Source: JBMOLK01 sp049325575 (GTDB lineage: Bacteria; Bacillota; Clostridia; Acetivibrionales; Acetivibrionaceae). Taken from it: a DNA stretch of 5,873 bases. The stretch is from contig JBMOLK010000257.1 in NCBI GenBank assembly GCA_049325575.1, positions 1-5,873 on the forward strand, in the 5' to 3' direction. The position numbers and the translations under genes are program-made. Positions 1 to 5,872 of the stretch are shown here, one piece after another. Below the pieces are notes generated by a model. That model saw only the letters and a list, made by a program, of their open reading frames with translations. It searched no databases and was not told the DNA's origin. Numbering within the stretch: position 1 is the stretch's first letter; the number at the start of each line of letters is the position of its first letter.

Positions 1-373
1 TGGTGTGTTCGCCACAATAACAGCAACAGTTAAAGCGCCGGTACCAAGTGGACCAAGTCCAATAAGTTTATGGTCGGTAGGAGCTTTTGCAGACAGTAAT
101 CTGCACGAAATACCTGTAGTATTTGTAATAGACGATACAAGGCCGGTACCAACCCCTATACAAATAGTGGGAGATCTCAATGGTGACGGCAATGTTGATT
201 CAACAGATTTTAACCTGATGAGAAGATACCTGTTGAAGATTATACGTGATTTCCCGGTAGAAGATGATATGACAGCCGGTGACTTAAATGGAGACGGGAA
301 AATTGACTCAATTGATTTTACTTTAATGCGGAGGTATATTCATAAGATAATTATAAAATTTCCCAAAAGCTAG
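1..373 (+). CDS. C-terminal part of a cohesin-dockerin (cellulosomal scaffoldin-type) protein, 5' truncated by the window edge
   Basis: The reading frame is open from base 2 and ends at TAG 371-373; the true start lies upstream of the window. The first ~42 visible residues (GVFATITATVK..., then VGAFADSNLHEIPVVFV) resemble the last strands of a type I cohesin, where C. thermocellum CipA cohesins have a DGVFAxIxATVK...VGGFADNDLVEQ pattern; this comparison is from memory. A short Pro/Thr linker (DDTRPVPTPIQI) leads to a type I dockerin. The dockerin has two calcium-binding loops, DLNGDGNVDSTD (nt 173-208) and DLNGDGKIDSID (nt 281-316), each followed by an LMRRY helix. The recognition positions are Ser-Thr in the first repeat and Ser-Ile in the second. 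Known role of such modules: the dockerin docks into a scaffoldin cohesin, while a cohesin receives dockerin-bearing enzymes, so this protein could be an extracellular adaptor. The dockerin call is very secure; the cohesin call is good but rests on only about 40 residues. Confidence 0.9.
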   Translation, partial: GVFATITATVKAPVPSGPSPISLWSVGAFADSNLHEIPVVFVIDDTRPVPTPIQIVGDLNGDGNVDSTDFNLMRRYLLKIIRDFPVEDDMTAGDLNGDGKIDSIDFTLMRRYIHKIIIKFPKS

Positions 374-442
374 AGATAGCAAACGTTCGATCTCTTTAAT
401 TTGGTAAAGTACTAAAGAAGATTGGTAATTGTATGTGTATAG

Positions 443-476
443 TGAGCTTGAAGGGTATTGCTTCAAGCTCATTTTT
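443..476 (+). terminator. Rho-independent terminator after the dockerin gene
   Basis: A perfect 11-bp stem (TGAGCTTGAAG at 443-453 with CTTCAAGCTCA at 461-471) encloses a 7-nt loop and is followed by TTTTT (472-476). It lies 70 bases after the dockerin stop codon. No matching run of A precedes the stem, so it reads as a one-way terminator for the plus strand. Confidence 0.92.
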
Positions 477-700
477 ACATAATTCCAACTATCACAACAT
501 TATGGATAGGATAATATAATAAATTAACAGGTGAAGTTGGGGTCAATTTATTAAAATAGTACATAGATATTTATAAGATACATGTATAAGTTATGGAAAA
601 AAACTAAAAATAAACATAATGAAAGAACTGCACTAAAGCTTCATAGTGCATAAGGTAAAAATTACATAAGTGTCTGTAAGAAAAGTAATTAAATTTTAAT
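477..700. other. AT-rich non-coding spacer, no gene seen
   Basis: No frame in this stretch combines a usable start, a ribosome binding site and a protein-like composition. Visible structure is limited to a small 7-bp hairpin (TGCACTA at 629-635 with TAGTGCA at 644-650, 8-nt loop, no U-tract) and the left arm of an imperfect inverted repeat described separately. It could be ordinary spacer or the remains of a small mobile element. Confidence 0.6.
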
Positions 701-707
701 TTGACCC
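540..707. repeat. Imperfect inverted repeat bounding a ~168-bp non-coding segment (MITE-like, speculative)
   Basis: The left arm GGGTCAA TTT ATTAAAAT (540-557) is the reverse complement of the right arm ATTTTAAT TTGACCC (693-707), apart from three extra T residues in the left arm. That gives 7 + 8 matched pairs around a 3-nt bulge. The enclosed DNA is non-coding. Such geometry fits a miniature inverted-repeat element, but half of the match is AT-rich, I see no clear target-site duplication and no second copy in this window, so chance is a real alternative. Confidence 0.3.
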
Positions 708-730
708 GTGCATATGTTGGGCGATATAAT
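701..730 (+). promoter_or_regulatory. Candidate sigma-A promoter for the ndoAI-ndoA operon
   Basis: TTGACC (701-706) matches five of six bases of the -35 consensus. It is followed after an 18-bp spacer by a perfect TATAAT -10 box (725-730). Transcription would start near 737 and give a leader of roughly 240 nt before the antitoxin gene, since no other gene intervenes. The -35 box coincides with the right arm of the 540-707 inverted repeat. This is the best promoter match in the whole upstream region; a weaker alternative is TTGACG (799-804) with TATTAC (823-828). Confidence 0.6.
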
Positions 731-961
731 GATATATATAATTATAGAATTAGTTACTCCCAACCTACAGGGTCTCAAAAATACAACTGTGGCATTGATT
801 GACGAGAAAAATGACGTTTGTTTATTACCTTCATTATTTGTTGTATTAGTTAATGTGTATTTTGTACAAATCGTTGCATGCATAAGAAATAAATAATTTG
901 TTAGAAAGAAATGATAAATCATTTGAATTTTTCTTTAAGCCTTAACCCAAAAAAAAGAAGT
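731..961 (+). other. Long untranslated leader / spacer ahead of the antitoxin gene
   Basis: No credible gene is present. A 62-codon frame (708-896) starts ahead of the predicted transcription start, has no ribosome binding site, and is a low-complexity mixture of hydrophobic residues. A more GC-rich island (about 754-805, containing CCCAACCTACAGGGTCTC) stands out in otherwise AT-rich DNA. CCCAAC (759-764) could pair with GTTGGG (716-721), although the latter lies inside the promoter spacer and so would not be in the transcript. A short hairpin (AAATGA 909-914 with TCATTT 919-924) followed by T-rich sequence is too weak to call a terminator. No known riboswitch class is recognisable. Confidence 0.45.
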
Positions 962-967
962 GGGGGT
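962..967 (+). promoter_or_regulatory. ndoAI: Ribosome binding site that sets the ndoAI start at TTG 975
   Basis: GGGGGT sits 7 nt before TTG 975. The same hexamer at the same distance (1614-1619) precedes the ATG of the third operon gene at 1627. This supports the TTG start for the antitoxin over an in-frame GTG at 960, which would place this Shine-Dalgarno-like sequence inside the coding region. Confidence 0.65.
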
Positions 968-974
968 TTTACTT

Positions 975-1253
975 TTGGCACAATTAAAAAAAATCTTAAT
1001 AAGTCTTCCTGACAATTTACTAAAAGAGGTCGATTCCATAGTTGCTATGGAGAAGATTAACAGAAGTGAATTTGTCAGAGAGGCAATGAAGCTTTATATA
1101 CGAGAGAAAAGAAGAATTGAAATGAGGGATAGAATGAAGAAGGGTTATCAGCAAATGGCTGAGATAAACGTTAAACTTGCAGAGATGTGTTTTGAAGCAG
1201 ATAATGATCAACAGCAAAAATATGAGGAAGGCCTTAGGGAGTTGGAAAAATAG
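975..1253 (+). CDS. ndoAI: EndoAI / MazE-type antitoxin, ribbon-helix-helix (CopG family)
   Basis: The 92-residue product matches B. subtilis EndoAI (about 93 residues, recalled) in length and layout. A beta-strand (LKKILISLP, residues 4-12) is followed by helix A (NLLKEVDSIV), a turn with the typical NRSEFVREA motif (29-37), and helix B to about residue 46. This is the ribbon-helix-helix fold, which dimerises and binds operator DNA. The C-terminal tail (MKKGYQQMAEINVKLAEM, 54-71) corresponds to the EndoAI segment RRGYMEMAKINLNIS, which wraps over the toxin and blocks its RNA site. Start: TTG 975 with GGGGGT upstream; an in-frame GTG at 960 would add five residues and is less likely. Its stop codon shares one base with the toxin start, the usual arrangement for translational coupling. 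It probably represses its own promoter together with the toxin, as toxin-antitoxin pairs often do. Confidence 0.93.
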   Translation: MAQLKKILISLPDNLLKEVDSIVAMEKINRSEFVREAMKLYIREKRRIEMRDRMKKGYQQMAEINVKLAEMCFEADNDQQQKYEEGLRELEK

Positions 1254-1603
1254 TGGTAATAAAACGTGGAGATATATTCTATGCCGATTTGAGCCCCGTT
1301 ATTGGTTCAGAACAAGGAGGCGTAAGACCTGTATTAATTGTTCAAAATGATATTGGAAATAAGTATAGTCCTACGGTTATAGCTTCTGCTATAACATCAC
1401 AAATAAATAAAGCAAAACTGCCTACTCATATAGAACTTAGTGCCAAGGATTACGGTCTGCCTAAAGATTCCGTAATACTCTTAGAGCAGATAAGGACTAT
1501 AGATAAGAAGAGATTAAGAGAAAAGATAGGGCATCTGGATGATGAGTTGATGGAAAAGGTAAATGAGGCCTTAGGTGTAAGTTTTGGTTTGGTAGATATT
1601 TAA
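1253..1603 (+). CDS. ndoA: EndoA / MazF-type mRNA interferase (toxin)
   Basis: The 116-residue product has exactly the length I recall for B. subtilis EndoA (NdoA/MazF) and closely follows it: KRGDIFYADLSPVIGSEQGG at 4-23, VRPVLIVQNDIGN at 24-36, KAKLPTHIEL, DSVILLEQIRTIDKKRL and HLDDELMEKVNEALG near the C-terminus. The catalytic pair of the family, Arg25 and Thr48, is present (GGVRP and AITSQ), as is Ser19, so the enzyme should be active. Family function: a dimeric endoribonuclease that cuts single-stranded mRNA, at UACAU in B. subtilis; the same specificity here is inference. It starts at GTG 1253, within the antitoxin stop (TAGTG), with AGGGAG 11 nt upstream. In B. subtilis this pair lies downstream of the alanine racemase gene; here no racemase is present upstream. 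Confidence 0.96.
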   Translation: MVIKRGDIFYADLSPVIGSEQGGVRPVLIVQNDIGNKYSPTVIASAITSQINKAKLPTHIELSAKDYGLPKDSVILLEQIRTIDKKRLREKIGHLDDELMEKVNEALGVSFGLVDI

Positions 1604-1626
1604 AGTGAAGATTGGGGGTACAAAAG

Positions 1627-2229
1627 ATGAAAAAATTGGGTCCAATAAAGAAGTCAACTGCACTTGTTTTTCTTATAATTATTAGTTTTGTTATTGTACA
1701 TATTGTTCAGGTTGTATACGCTACCATAACGGCAGAGCCAGGGTCTGATACAGATCCTTTGGTTACACAGAGTTATGTGGATGAAAAAGTAAATTCCTTG
1801 GCAACTAAAATAGATGACCTTATTAAGAAGGATGAGGGCTTTACTGCCAGCATTAAGGAGCTTTCCGATTCCAACAAGAACCTGACTGCAAAGGCAGAGG
1901 AACTTACTCAAAAAGTCAGTGAGATGGAAAAGAAGCTTTCTGATATTGAAAAGTACGGTAAGTTTGAAGCATTGGAGTTGAATGAAAATCAGACGTTGAT
2001 AGCTGGGGCCAGTGCAGAAATAATTCTTAGGGGAGGCAAAGCCAAGGCCATAGGCGGAGCAGGAGGAGGACTTTCGGATATTACATCCGGTACCGGTGCA
2101 GATATTAAGACGGATCAGGATGTACCTCTAAACCACTTGCTTCTGATATCAAGGGATGATGGCAGAGGAATTAAGGCAGTAAGTAAAAAGGTATGGGTAC
2201 TTGTTAAAGGCCCTTATACAATACAATAG
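1627..2229 (+). CDS. Exported or membrane-anchored coiled-coil protein of unknown function, third gene of the ndoAI-ndoA operon
   Basis: The product has 200 residues. Residues 1-10 are basic and 12-31 form one hydrophobic segment (TALVFLIIISFVIVHIVQVV) ending in YA, which could be a signal peptide cleaved after Ala32 or an uncleaved anchor. Next comes the acidic motif PGSDTDPLVTQSYVD (38-52), a motif I associate with clostridial surface proteins. Residues ~50-110 are rich in Lys/Glu/Leu and look like a coiled coil. The C-terminal ~85 residues form a compact Gly-rich domain with LELNENQTLIAGASAEIILR, a GGAGGGLSD loop (143-151), LLISRDDGRGIKA and a final VWVLVKGPYTI strand. No catalytic motif is evident. 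The start is ATG 1627 with GGGGGT 7 nt upstream; an in-frame TTG at 1612 lies before that site and is rejected. It begins 23 bases after the toxin stop, with no terminator between, so it is probably co-transcribed. I recall similar proteins in clostridia annotated only as hypothetical. Confidence 0.88.
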   Translation: MKKLGPIKKSTALVFLIIISFVIVHIVQVVYATITAEPGSDTDPLVTQSYVDEKVNSLATKIDDLIKKDEGFTASIKELSDSNKNLTAKAEELTQKVSEMEKKLSDIEKYGKFEALELNENQTLIAGASAEIILRGGKAKAIGGAGGGLSDITSGTGADIKTDQDVPLNHLLLISRDDGRGIKAVSKKVWVLVKGPYTIQ

Positions 2230-2260
2230 TTTTGGAATATCTGTTAATACATAACAATAA

Positions 2261-2287
2261 GGCTGTAAACAAAGTTTGCAGCCTTTT
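2261..2287 (+). terminator. Rho-independent terminator of the ndoAI-ndoA operon
   Basis: GGCTGTAAAC (2261-2270) pairs with GTTTGCAGCC (2274-2283), ten pairs including one G-U, around an AAA loop, followed by TTTT (2284-2287). AA at 2259-2260 can extend the stem into the T-run. It lies 31 bases after the stop codon of the third operon gene. Confidence 0.85.
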
Positions 2288-2551
2288 ATCCATATCTAAG
2301 AGCCTTTCTAAGGTTATTAACAAGCAAAAAAAGTTTTAAACAAAGAAGGAAAAAAGCAATGCTTGAAGAATAATATAATATAAGGAAAAATTTTCTTATC
2401 TACATCACTAATGTTTAATTTATCAATTTTACGAGACTTATTTATAACTTCAGTATGTTAAGAGCTAATGTCTGTTTAGTCTTTTTTTATCACTGTAAGT
2501 TCCAATGCAATTTCTTAGCTCTGATACCGGGTTTCATAAATGACGGAAGAT
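2288..2551 (+). other. Non-coding region upstream of the chemoreceptor gene
   Basis: No gene is supported. A TATAAT (2374-2379) has no acceptable -35 box at 16-18 bp. The only longer structure seen is AGAGCTAA (2461-2468), which can pair with TTAGCTCT (2515-2522) and enclose a 46-nt loop containing a run of seven T. I could not find a convincing sigma-D (flagellar/chemotaxis) promoter or the conserved core of a cyclic-di-GMP riboswitch, either of which would be reasonable for a chemoreceptor gene. Confidence 0.5.
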
Positions 2552-2558
2552 GAGGTGG
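2552..2558 (+). promoter_or_regulatory. Ribosome binding site of the chemoreceptor gene
   Basis: GAGGTGG ends 4 nt before ATG 2563 (5 nt if only GAGGTG is counted), a slightly short but workable spacing. It matters because it supports the long form of the receptor with its unusual N-terminal extension; no comparable site precedes any later in-frame start codon before the first membrane segment. Confidence 0.7.
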
Positions 2559-2562
2559 TTGT

Positions 2563-5028
2563 ATGCGGTCCGGTTTGAATGAAAAGCTAAAGATTATAGG
2601 TAATAAATTTAAAAATCAAATTAGCACAATTAAACGAAAATTCTCTATAAGTTTCTTAAAAGAATATAAGAATAAAATTGGAAGTAGAAAGGCTTCAGAT
2701 GATAATAATGCTGGAGTAAGGGAAACAAGTACTTTATGGTTTGATAAGCTTTTGAGCTTTTTAAGGCTGGGCAATGTTAGAATAGGTGTAAAGCTTACTA
2801 CTGCTTTTGCTTTAATAATAATAATTTCTTTAGCGTGCGGTTTTTGGTATTCAATGACTAGCATAAAAGAGAGTATGGAGTACGAGGCTGAAAAGAGTGC
2901 AGGTAGTATACTTAAGCAAACAGCTAATAATATTAAAACTGTACTGGAGGATATAGACGGCCTTGCAATGCTTATTTCAAAAGACAGGGAACTGGCTGAT
3001 AACATAGAAAAGATGAACAGTACAGACGATGAGGCCTCATTGTCAAGGCTGTCAGGTGCTGTTCTTAACAAACTGGCCGATTTCAGGGCAATGAAATCAG
3101 ATAAAATTCCGTTTGTAGTAGCATCAAGTAAGAGCGGATATACAACTGTAAACGGGGAAGGAAGTGCCAATGATTTAAGAAAGGATTACCGTGATACCAT
3201 AGCTGCAAAGGAGTTTTTTGAGAGTAAGAAGGGATCGTTATGGATTGATCCCCACTATACGGATCTTGGATACCAAATAGAATACGGAGTTAACCGTATG
3301 TTTTGCCTGCTAAAGGGTATATATACACCTACAAGCCTTAAAAGTGTAGGGACTTTGCAGGTTGATGTCAACGAAAAAACAATAGAGAATATTGTAAGCG
3401 GAGCTCAATTACCATATAATGGGCAGTTGTTCATAATCGGTCAATACGGCAATATGGTTTATAACCGCAGCAATCCTGGAGATAACGGATTACTTGTAAA
3501 AGAGCTAAATAAGGTTGATAATAAGGGAGTAACGCTAGCGGAGGCATCAGGAAGAACCAGATTTGCTGTTGGTGACAGAAATTTGACAAAACTTATATAT
3601 AAAATGGAGCCTCAAAACAATCCGGACAGTAAAGAATTCAAACAAAGGAACAACTATATATCCGATTCGATTTTAGAACAAATAAAAGTAAGAATAGAAC
3701 AATTGGAAAAACAGAGTGGTTACAATAAAGAGGTTATAGGAAGTACTTTTAGAGAATTAATAAATGGTAAAGAGATGATAGTTACTTTCTATACCATTAG
3801 AGAAATAAAGAAAACACCACTTTATTGGACCCTGGTATCTATTACACCATTAAGCGAAATATCCAATAAGGTTAATGATAGCGCATTTGGAATAGTCATA
3901 ATAGGAATAATTTGCTTTTTAATTGCAATAGCAATCTCCATTTTAATTACTTCAGATGTCTCATCAGGTATTAAAGTTCTGACTGGTTCCATGGAAAAGA
4001 TAAAGCAGGGAAATCTTGATGTGGGATACAATCTTAGGAGAAAAGATGAGATAGGGAGTCTGGGAGTCAGCTTTAAGGACATGGTAACAAATCTGAAGAA
4101 GCTTATTAGCAGCGTAAAAGAAGCATCGGATGTATCCATAGAATCATCACAAACTGTTTCAGCAACGTGTGAACAAAGCTATGCCTCCATTCAGGAGTTT
4201 CTTACAATGCTTACAGAAGTAAATGGAGAAATTGATGTTCAGAATCAAGAAATAGACAACAATGAAGAGTTTGTACAAAACCTGTCAAATAAGATTCAGG
4301 TCATAACTGATGACTTTGGTAACGTAAACAAAATAATATTTGATGCAAAGGAATTAAGTGAAAATGGTAAGCTAACGGTAAACAGCCTGCAGCAGAACGC
4401 AGAGCAGGTTAAGGTTACGCTAAATGAGTTTTCCAAGTTGATTAGTGTATTAAAAACAGAGTCTAAAGAGATTTCAAAGATAACCGGCGTCATCAAGAGC
4501 ATTGCAAAGCAGACCAATCTGCTTGCGATAAATGCAACAATTGAAGCAGCAAGAGCGGGAGAGGCAGGTAAAAGCTTTGGTGTGGTTGCACAAGCGGTAA
4601 AAAAACTTGCGGACCAATCCAAAGAGTCGGCGTTTTTTATAGAGAACAAGCTTAAGTATATAACCGAAACAATTGAGAAAACAGGGGAAGTGGTGAAGGT
4701 ATCGGACAGTGTTATTTGCCAGCATGATTCTGCTGTTAACGATACAATAGAGAAGTTTGATAATATTATGCACTTTATGGACAGCATCTTTGGCCAGGTA
4801 AAAAGCATTAATACTTCAATCAAGTCTATAGAAGAAGCAAGGGGAGATATGATTGAATCTCTTAAGAGGCTTCATAACAGCTCCAAGAAAAACATAGGAA
4901 ACATTAACGAGATAACAGTCGGCTTTAATGATCTTGTTGGACTGATAAAACATCTGGTATTACTTTCCGATGATCTAAGAAAGCTCTCAAAACGACTTGA
5001 AAGCTCCATAGATATATTTAAAGTATAG
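2563..5028 (+). CDS. Transmembrane methyl-accepting chemotaxis protein with Cache-like sensor, HAMP and signalling domains
   Basis: The product has 821 residues. A basic, amphipathic cytoplasmic segment (1-75) precedes membrane segment 1 (about 79-97). A large extracellular region follows (about 100-438) whose pieces fit a double Cache sensor: YRDTIAAKEFFE...WIDPHYTD (209-234), GQLFIIGQYGNMVYNRS (287-303) and the closing NGKEMIVTFYTIR...WTLVSITPLSEI (401-433). Membrane segment 2 spans about 441-463, HAMP about 464-516 with the KDEIGSLGVSF motif (494-504). The signalling hairpin has the canonical tip QTNLLAINATIEAARAGE (650-667), which contacts CheA and CheW. Expected role: sense an extracellular ligand and control the CheA kinase; reversible methylation would adapt it. 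The C-terminus (SSIDIFKV) has no CheR/CheB docking pentapeptide. The ligand is unknown, since the typical amino-acid-binding signature of dCache is not clearly complete. The gene is monocistronic by appearance, between a terminator upstream and a convergent gene downstream. Confidence 0.95.
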   Translation: MRSGLNEKLKIIGNKFKNQISTIKRKFSISFLKEYKNKIGSRKASDDNNAGVRETSTLWFDKLLSFLRLGNVRIGVKLTTAFALIIIISLACGFWYSMTSIKESMEYEAEKSAGSILKQTANNIKTVLEDIDGLAMLISKDRELADNIEKMNSTDDEASLSRLSGAVLNKLADFRAMKSDKIPFVVASSKSGYTTVNGEGSANDLRKDYRDTIAAKEFFESKKGSLWIDPHYTDLGYQIEYGVNRMFCLLKGIYTPTSLKSVGTLQVDVNEKTIENIVSGAQLPYNGQLFIIGQYGNMVYNRSNPGDNGLLVKELNKVDNKGVTLAEASGRTRFAVGDRNLTKLIYKMEPQNNPDSKEFKQRNNYISDSILEQIKVRIEQLEKQSGYNKEVIGSTFRELINGKEMIVTFYTIREIKKTPLYWTLVSITPLSEISNKVNDSAFGIVIIGIICFLIAIAISILITSDVSSGIKVLTGSMEKIKQGNLDVGYNLRRKDEIGSLGVSFKDMVTNLKKLISSVKEASDVSIESSQTVSATCEQSYASIQEFLTMLTEVNGEIDVQNQEIDNNEEFVQNLSNKIQVITDDFGNVNKIIFDAKELSENGKLTVNSLQQNAEQVKVTLNEFSKLISVLKTESKEISKITGVIKSIAKQTNLLAINATIEAARAGEAGKSFGVVAQAVKKLADQSKESAFFIENKLKYITETIEKTGEVVKVSDSVICQHDSAVNDTIEKFDNIMHFMDSIFGQVKSINTSIKSIEEARGDMIESLKRLHNSSKKNIGNINEITVGFNDLVGLIKHLVLLSDDLRKLSKRLESSIDIFKV

Positions 5029-5059
5029 GCTCCATAAAAGGAATTCTCAATATGTATTT

Positions 5060-5092
5060 ATGGCTGCAGAAAGTTATGCTTTCTGTAGCCAT
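5060..5092. terminator. Long hairpin between convergent genes, probable two-way terminator
   Basis: ATGGCTGCAGAAAG (5060-5073) pairs with CTTTCTGTAGCCAT (5079-5092), 14 pairs with one G-U, around a 5-nt loop. It lies 31 bases after the chemoreceptor stop and about 40 bases beyond the stop of the minus-strand gene. Neither side carries a good T-run, so efficiency as an intrinsic terminator is uncertain; the placement between converging genes is the main argument. Confidence 0.6.
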
Positions 5093-5131
5093 GTACTAAT
5101 AAATCCATATAAAGATTTTGCTGTCTTTAAG

Positions 5132-5872
5132 TTATACACGTTTTAGGTTTAATTTGTTTGCAATTACGAGAAGGATAAACCTTGGAAGATCCAACATCCT
5201 GATAAAGCGCCAGGGCTCTTTGTAAAGCCTGTACAGCCATTCAAGACCGCTCTTTTGAAAGAATTCCGGAGCACGCTTTGTCTTTCCGGCCAGTACATCA
5301 AATGTACCTCCAACTCCTATACATACCTTAACATTTAACCTTTTCTTGTTTTCGTGTATCCATTTTTCCTGCCTTGGTGCACCAAGAGCCACAAGCAGAA
5401 CGTCAGCGCCGGATGAGTTTATTTGATTGATTACCTGGTCTTCCTCACCTTTAGGGAAATACCCGTCTCTTATTCCTACAACTTCAATACGGATGTTATC
5501 CTTTTTTAGATTCTCTGCTGCTTCTTCGGCAACACCAGGTTTGCCGCCCAGGAAAAAGAATCTCACATTCTTGTTGGAAGCCCTGTTAAAGAGATTTTTA
5601 GTCAGGTCAAATCCGGCCACTCTCTCCTTTAAGGAAGGTTTTAATATTTTTGATGCAAGCACTACTCCCGCTCCATCAGGAACCAGTAAGTTGGCACCAC
5701 ACAGTATCTTTTTAAGAGAGGGGTCTCTTTGGGCCGCCATCATTATTTCGGCGTTGGGAGTATATACTGTATTGATTTCACTGCTTTGCAGGAATTCTTC
5801 CACCCTGTTTACCGCTTCCTCCATTGTGACGTTATCCACAGGTATACCAAGTATATCCACTGTATTTCGCAT
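5132..5872 (-). CDS. tagA: WecG/TagA/CpsF-family glycosyltransferase (GT26), probable UDP-ManNAc-type transferase
   Basis: The 246-residue product is complete: its ATG is complementary to 5870-5872, but its ribosome binding site lies beyond the window. It has the family landmarks in order: N-terminal VDILGIPVDNVTMEEAV, YTPNAEI (37-43), the VPDGAGVV motif with the predicted catalytic base Asp66, KERVAGFDL (82-90), the FFLGGKPGVAEEAAENL Rossmann-like segment (106-122), ALGAPRQEKW (162-171) and VGGTFDVLAGKTKRAPEF (187-204). Thr38, Asp66 and the C-terminal Arg215, Arg222 and Arg225 line up, one position on, with Thr37, Asp65, Arg214, Arg221 and Arg224 that I recall from Thermoanaerobacter TagA. 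The C-terminal basic/aromatic segment (205-246) is the family's membrane-docking appendage. Family reaction: transfer of N-acetylmannosamine to undecaprenyl-diphosphate-GlcNAc, an early step in wall teichoic acid or other wall-polymer synthesis, on the inner membrane face. The exact sugar here is not provable from sequence. Confidence 0.94.
   Translation of the reverse strand: MRNTVDILGIPVDNVTMEEAVNRVEEFLQSSEINTVYTPNAEIMMAAQRDPSLKKILCGANLLVPDGAGVVLASKILKPSLKERVAGFDLTKNLFNRASNKNVRFFFLGGKPGVAEEAAENLKKDNIRIEVVGIRDGYFPKGEEDQVINQINSSGADVLLVALGAPRQEKWIHENKKRLNVKVCIGVGGTFDVLAGKTKRAPEFFQKSGLEWLYRLYKEPWRFIRMLDLPRFILLVIANKLNLKRV

Noticed and set aside
754..805. CRISPR repeat or tracrRNA-like sequence in the GC-richer island
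   Set aside because: There is a single copy only, with no periodic repeats or spacers and no cas genes in the window.
708..896. 62-codon plus-strand frame in the spacer
   Set aside because: It starts inside the promoter spacer, has no ribosome binding site, and its product is low-complexity with no recognisable motif.
689..922. 77-codon minus-strand frame opposite the same spacer
   Set aside because: No Shine-Dalgarno sequence, odd composition (runs of Thr/Asn, Phe, Ile) typical of translated AT-rich non-coding DNA, and it crosses the best promoter.
909..924. Short hairpin before the antitoxin gene as a terminator or attenuator
   Set aside because: Only six AT-rich pairs and an interrupted T-run; too weak to support a call.
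960..974. GTG 960 as the antitoxin start
   Set aside because: It would place the GGGGGT ribosome binding site inside the gene; the TTG at 975 has proper spacing and gives a length close to B. subtilis EndoAI.
1612..1626. TTG 1612 as the start of the third operon gene
   Set aside because: The GGGGGT ribosome binding site lies after it and is correctly spaced for ATG 1627, which begins a normal MKK signal-type N-terminus.
2496..2527. Possible sigma-D promoter (TAAG ... CTGATAC) for the chemoreceptor
   Set aside because: The -10 part matches only partly and the spacer is far from the usual 15 bp.
2616..4823. Several minus-strand frames of 99-184 codons inside the chemoreceptor gene
   Set aside because: They are shadows of the plus-strand gene, with Ser/Leu/Ile-rich products complementary to Lys/Glu/Asn-rich coding sequence and no ribosome binding sites.
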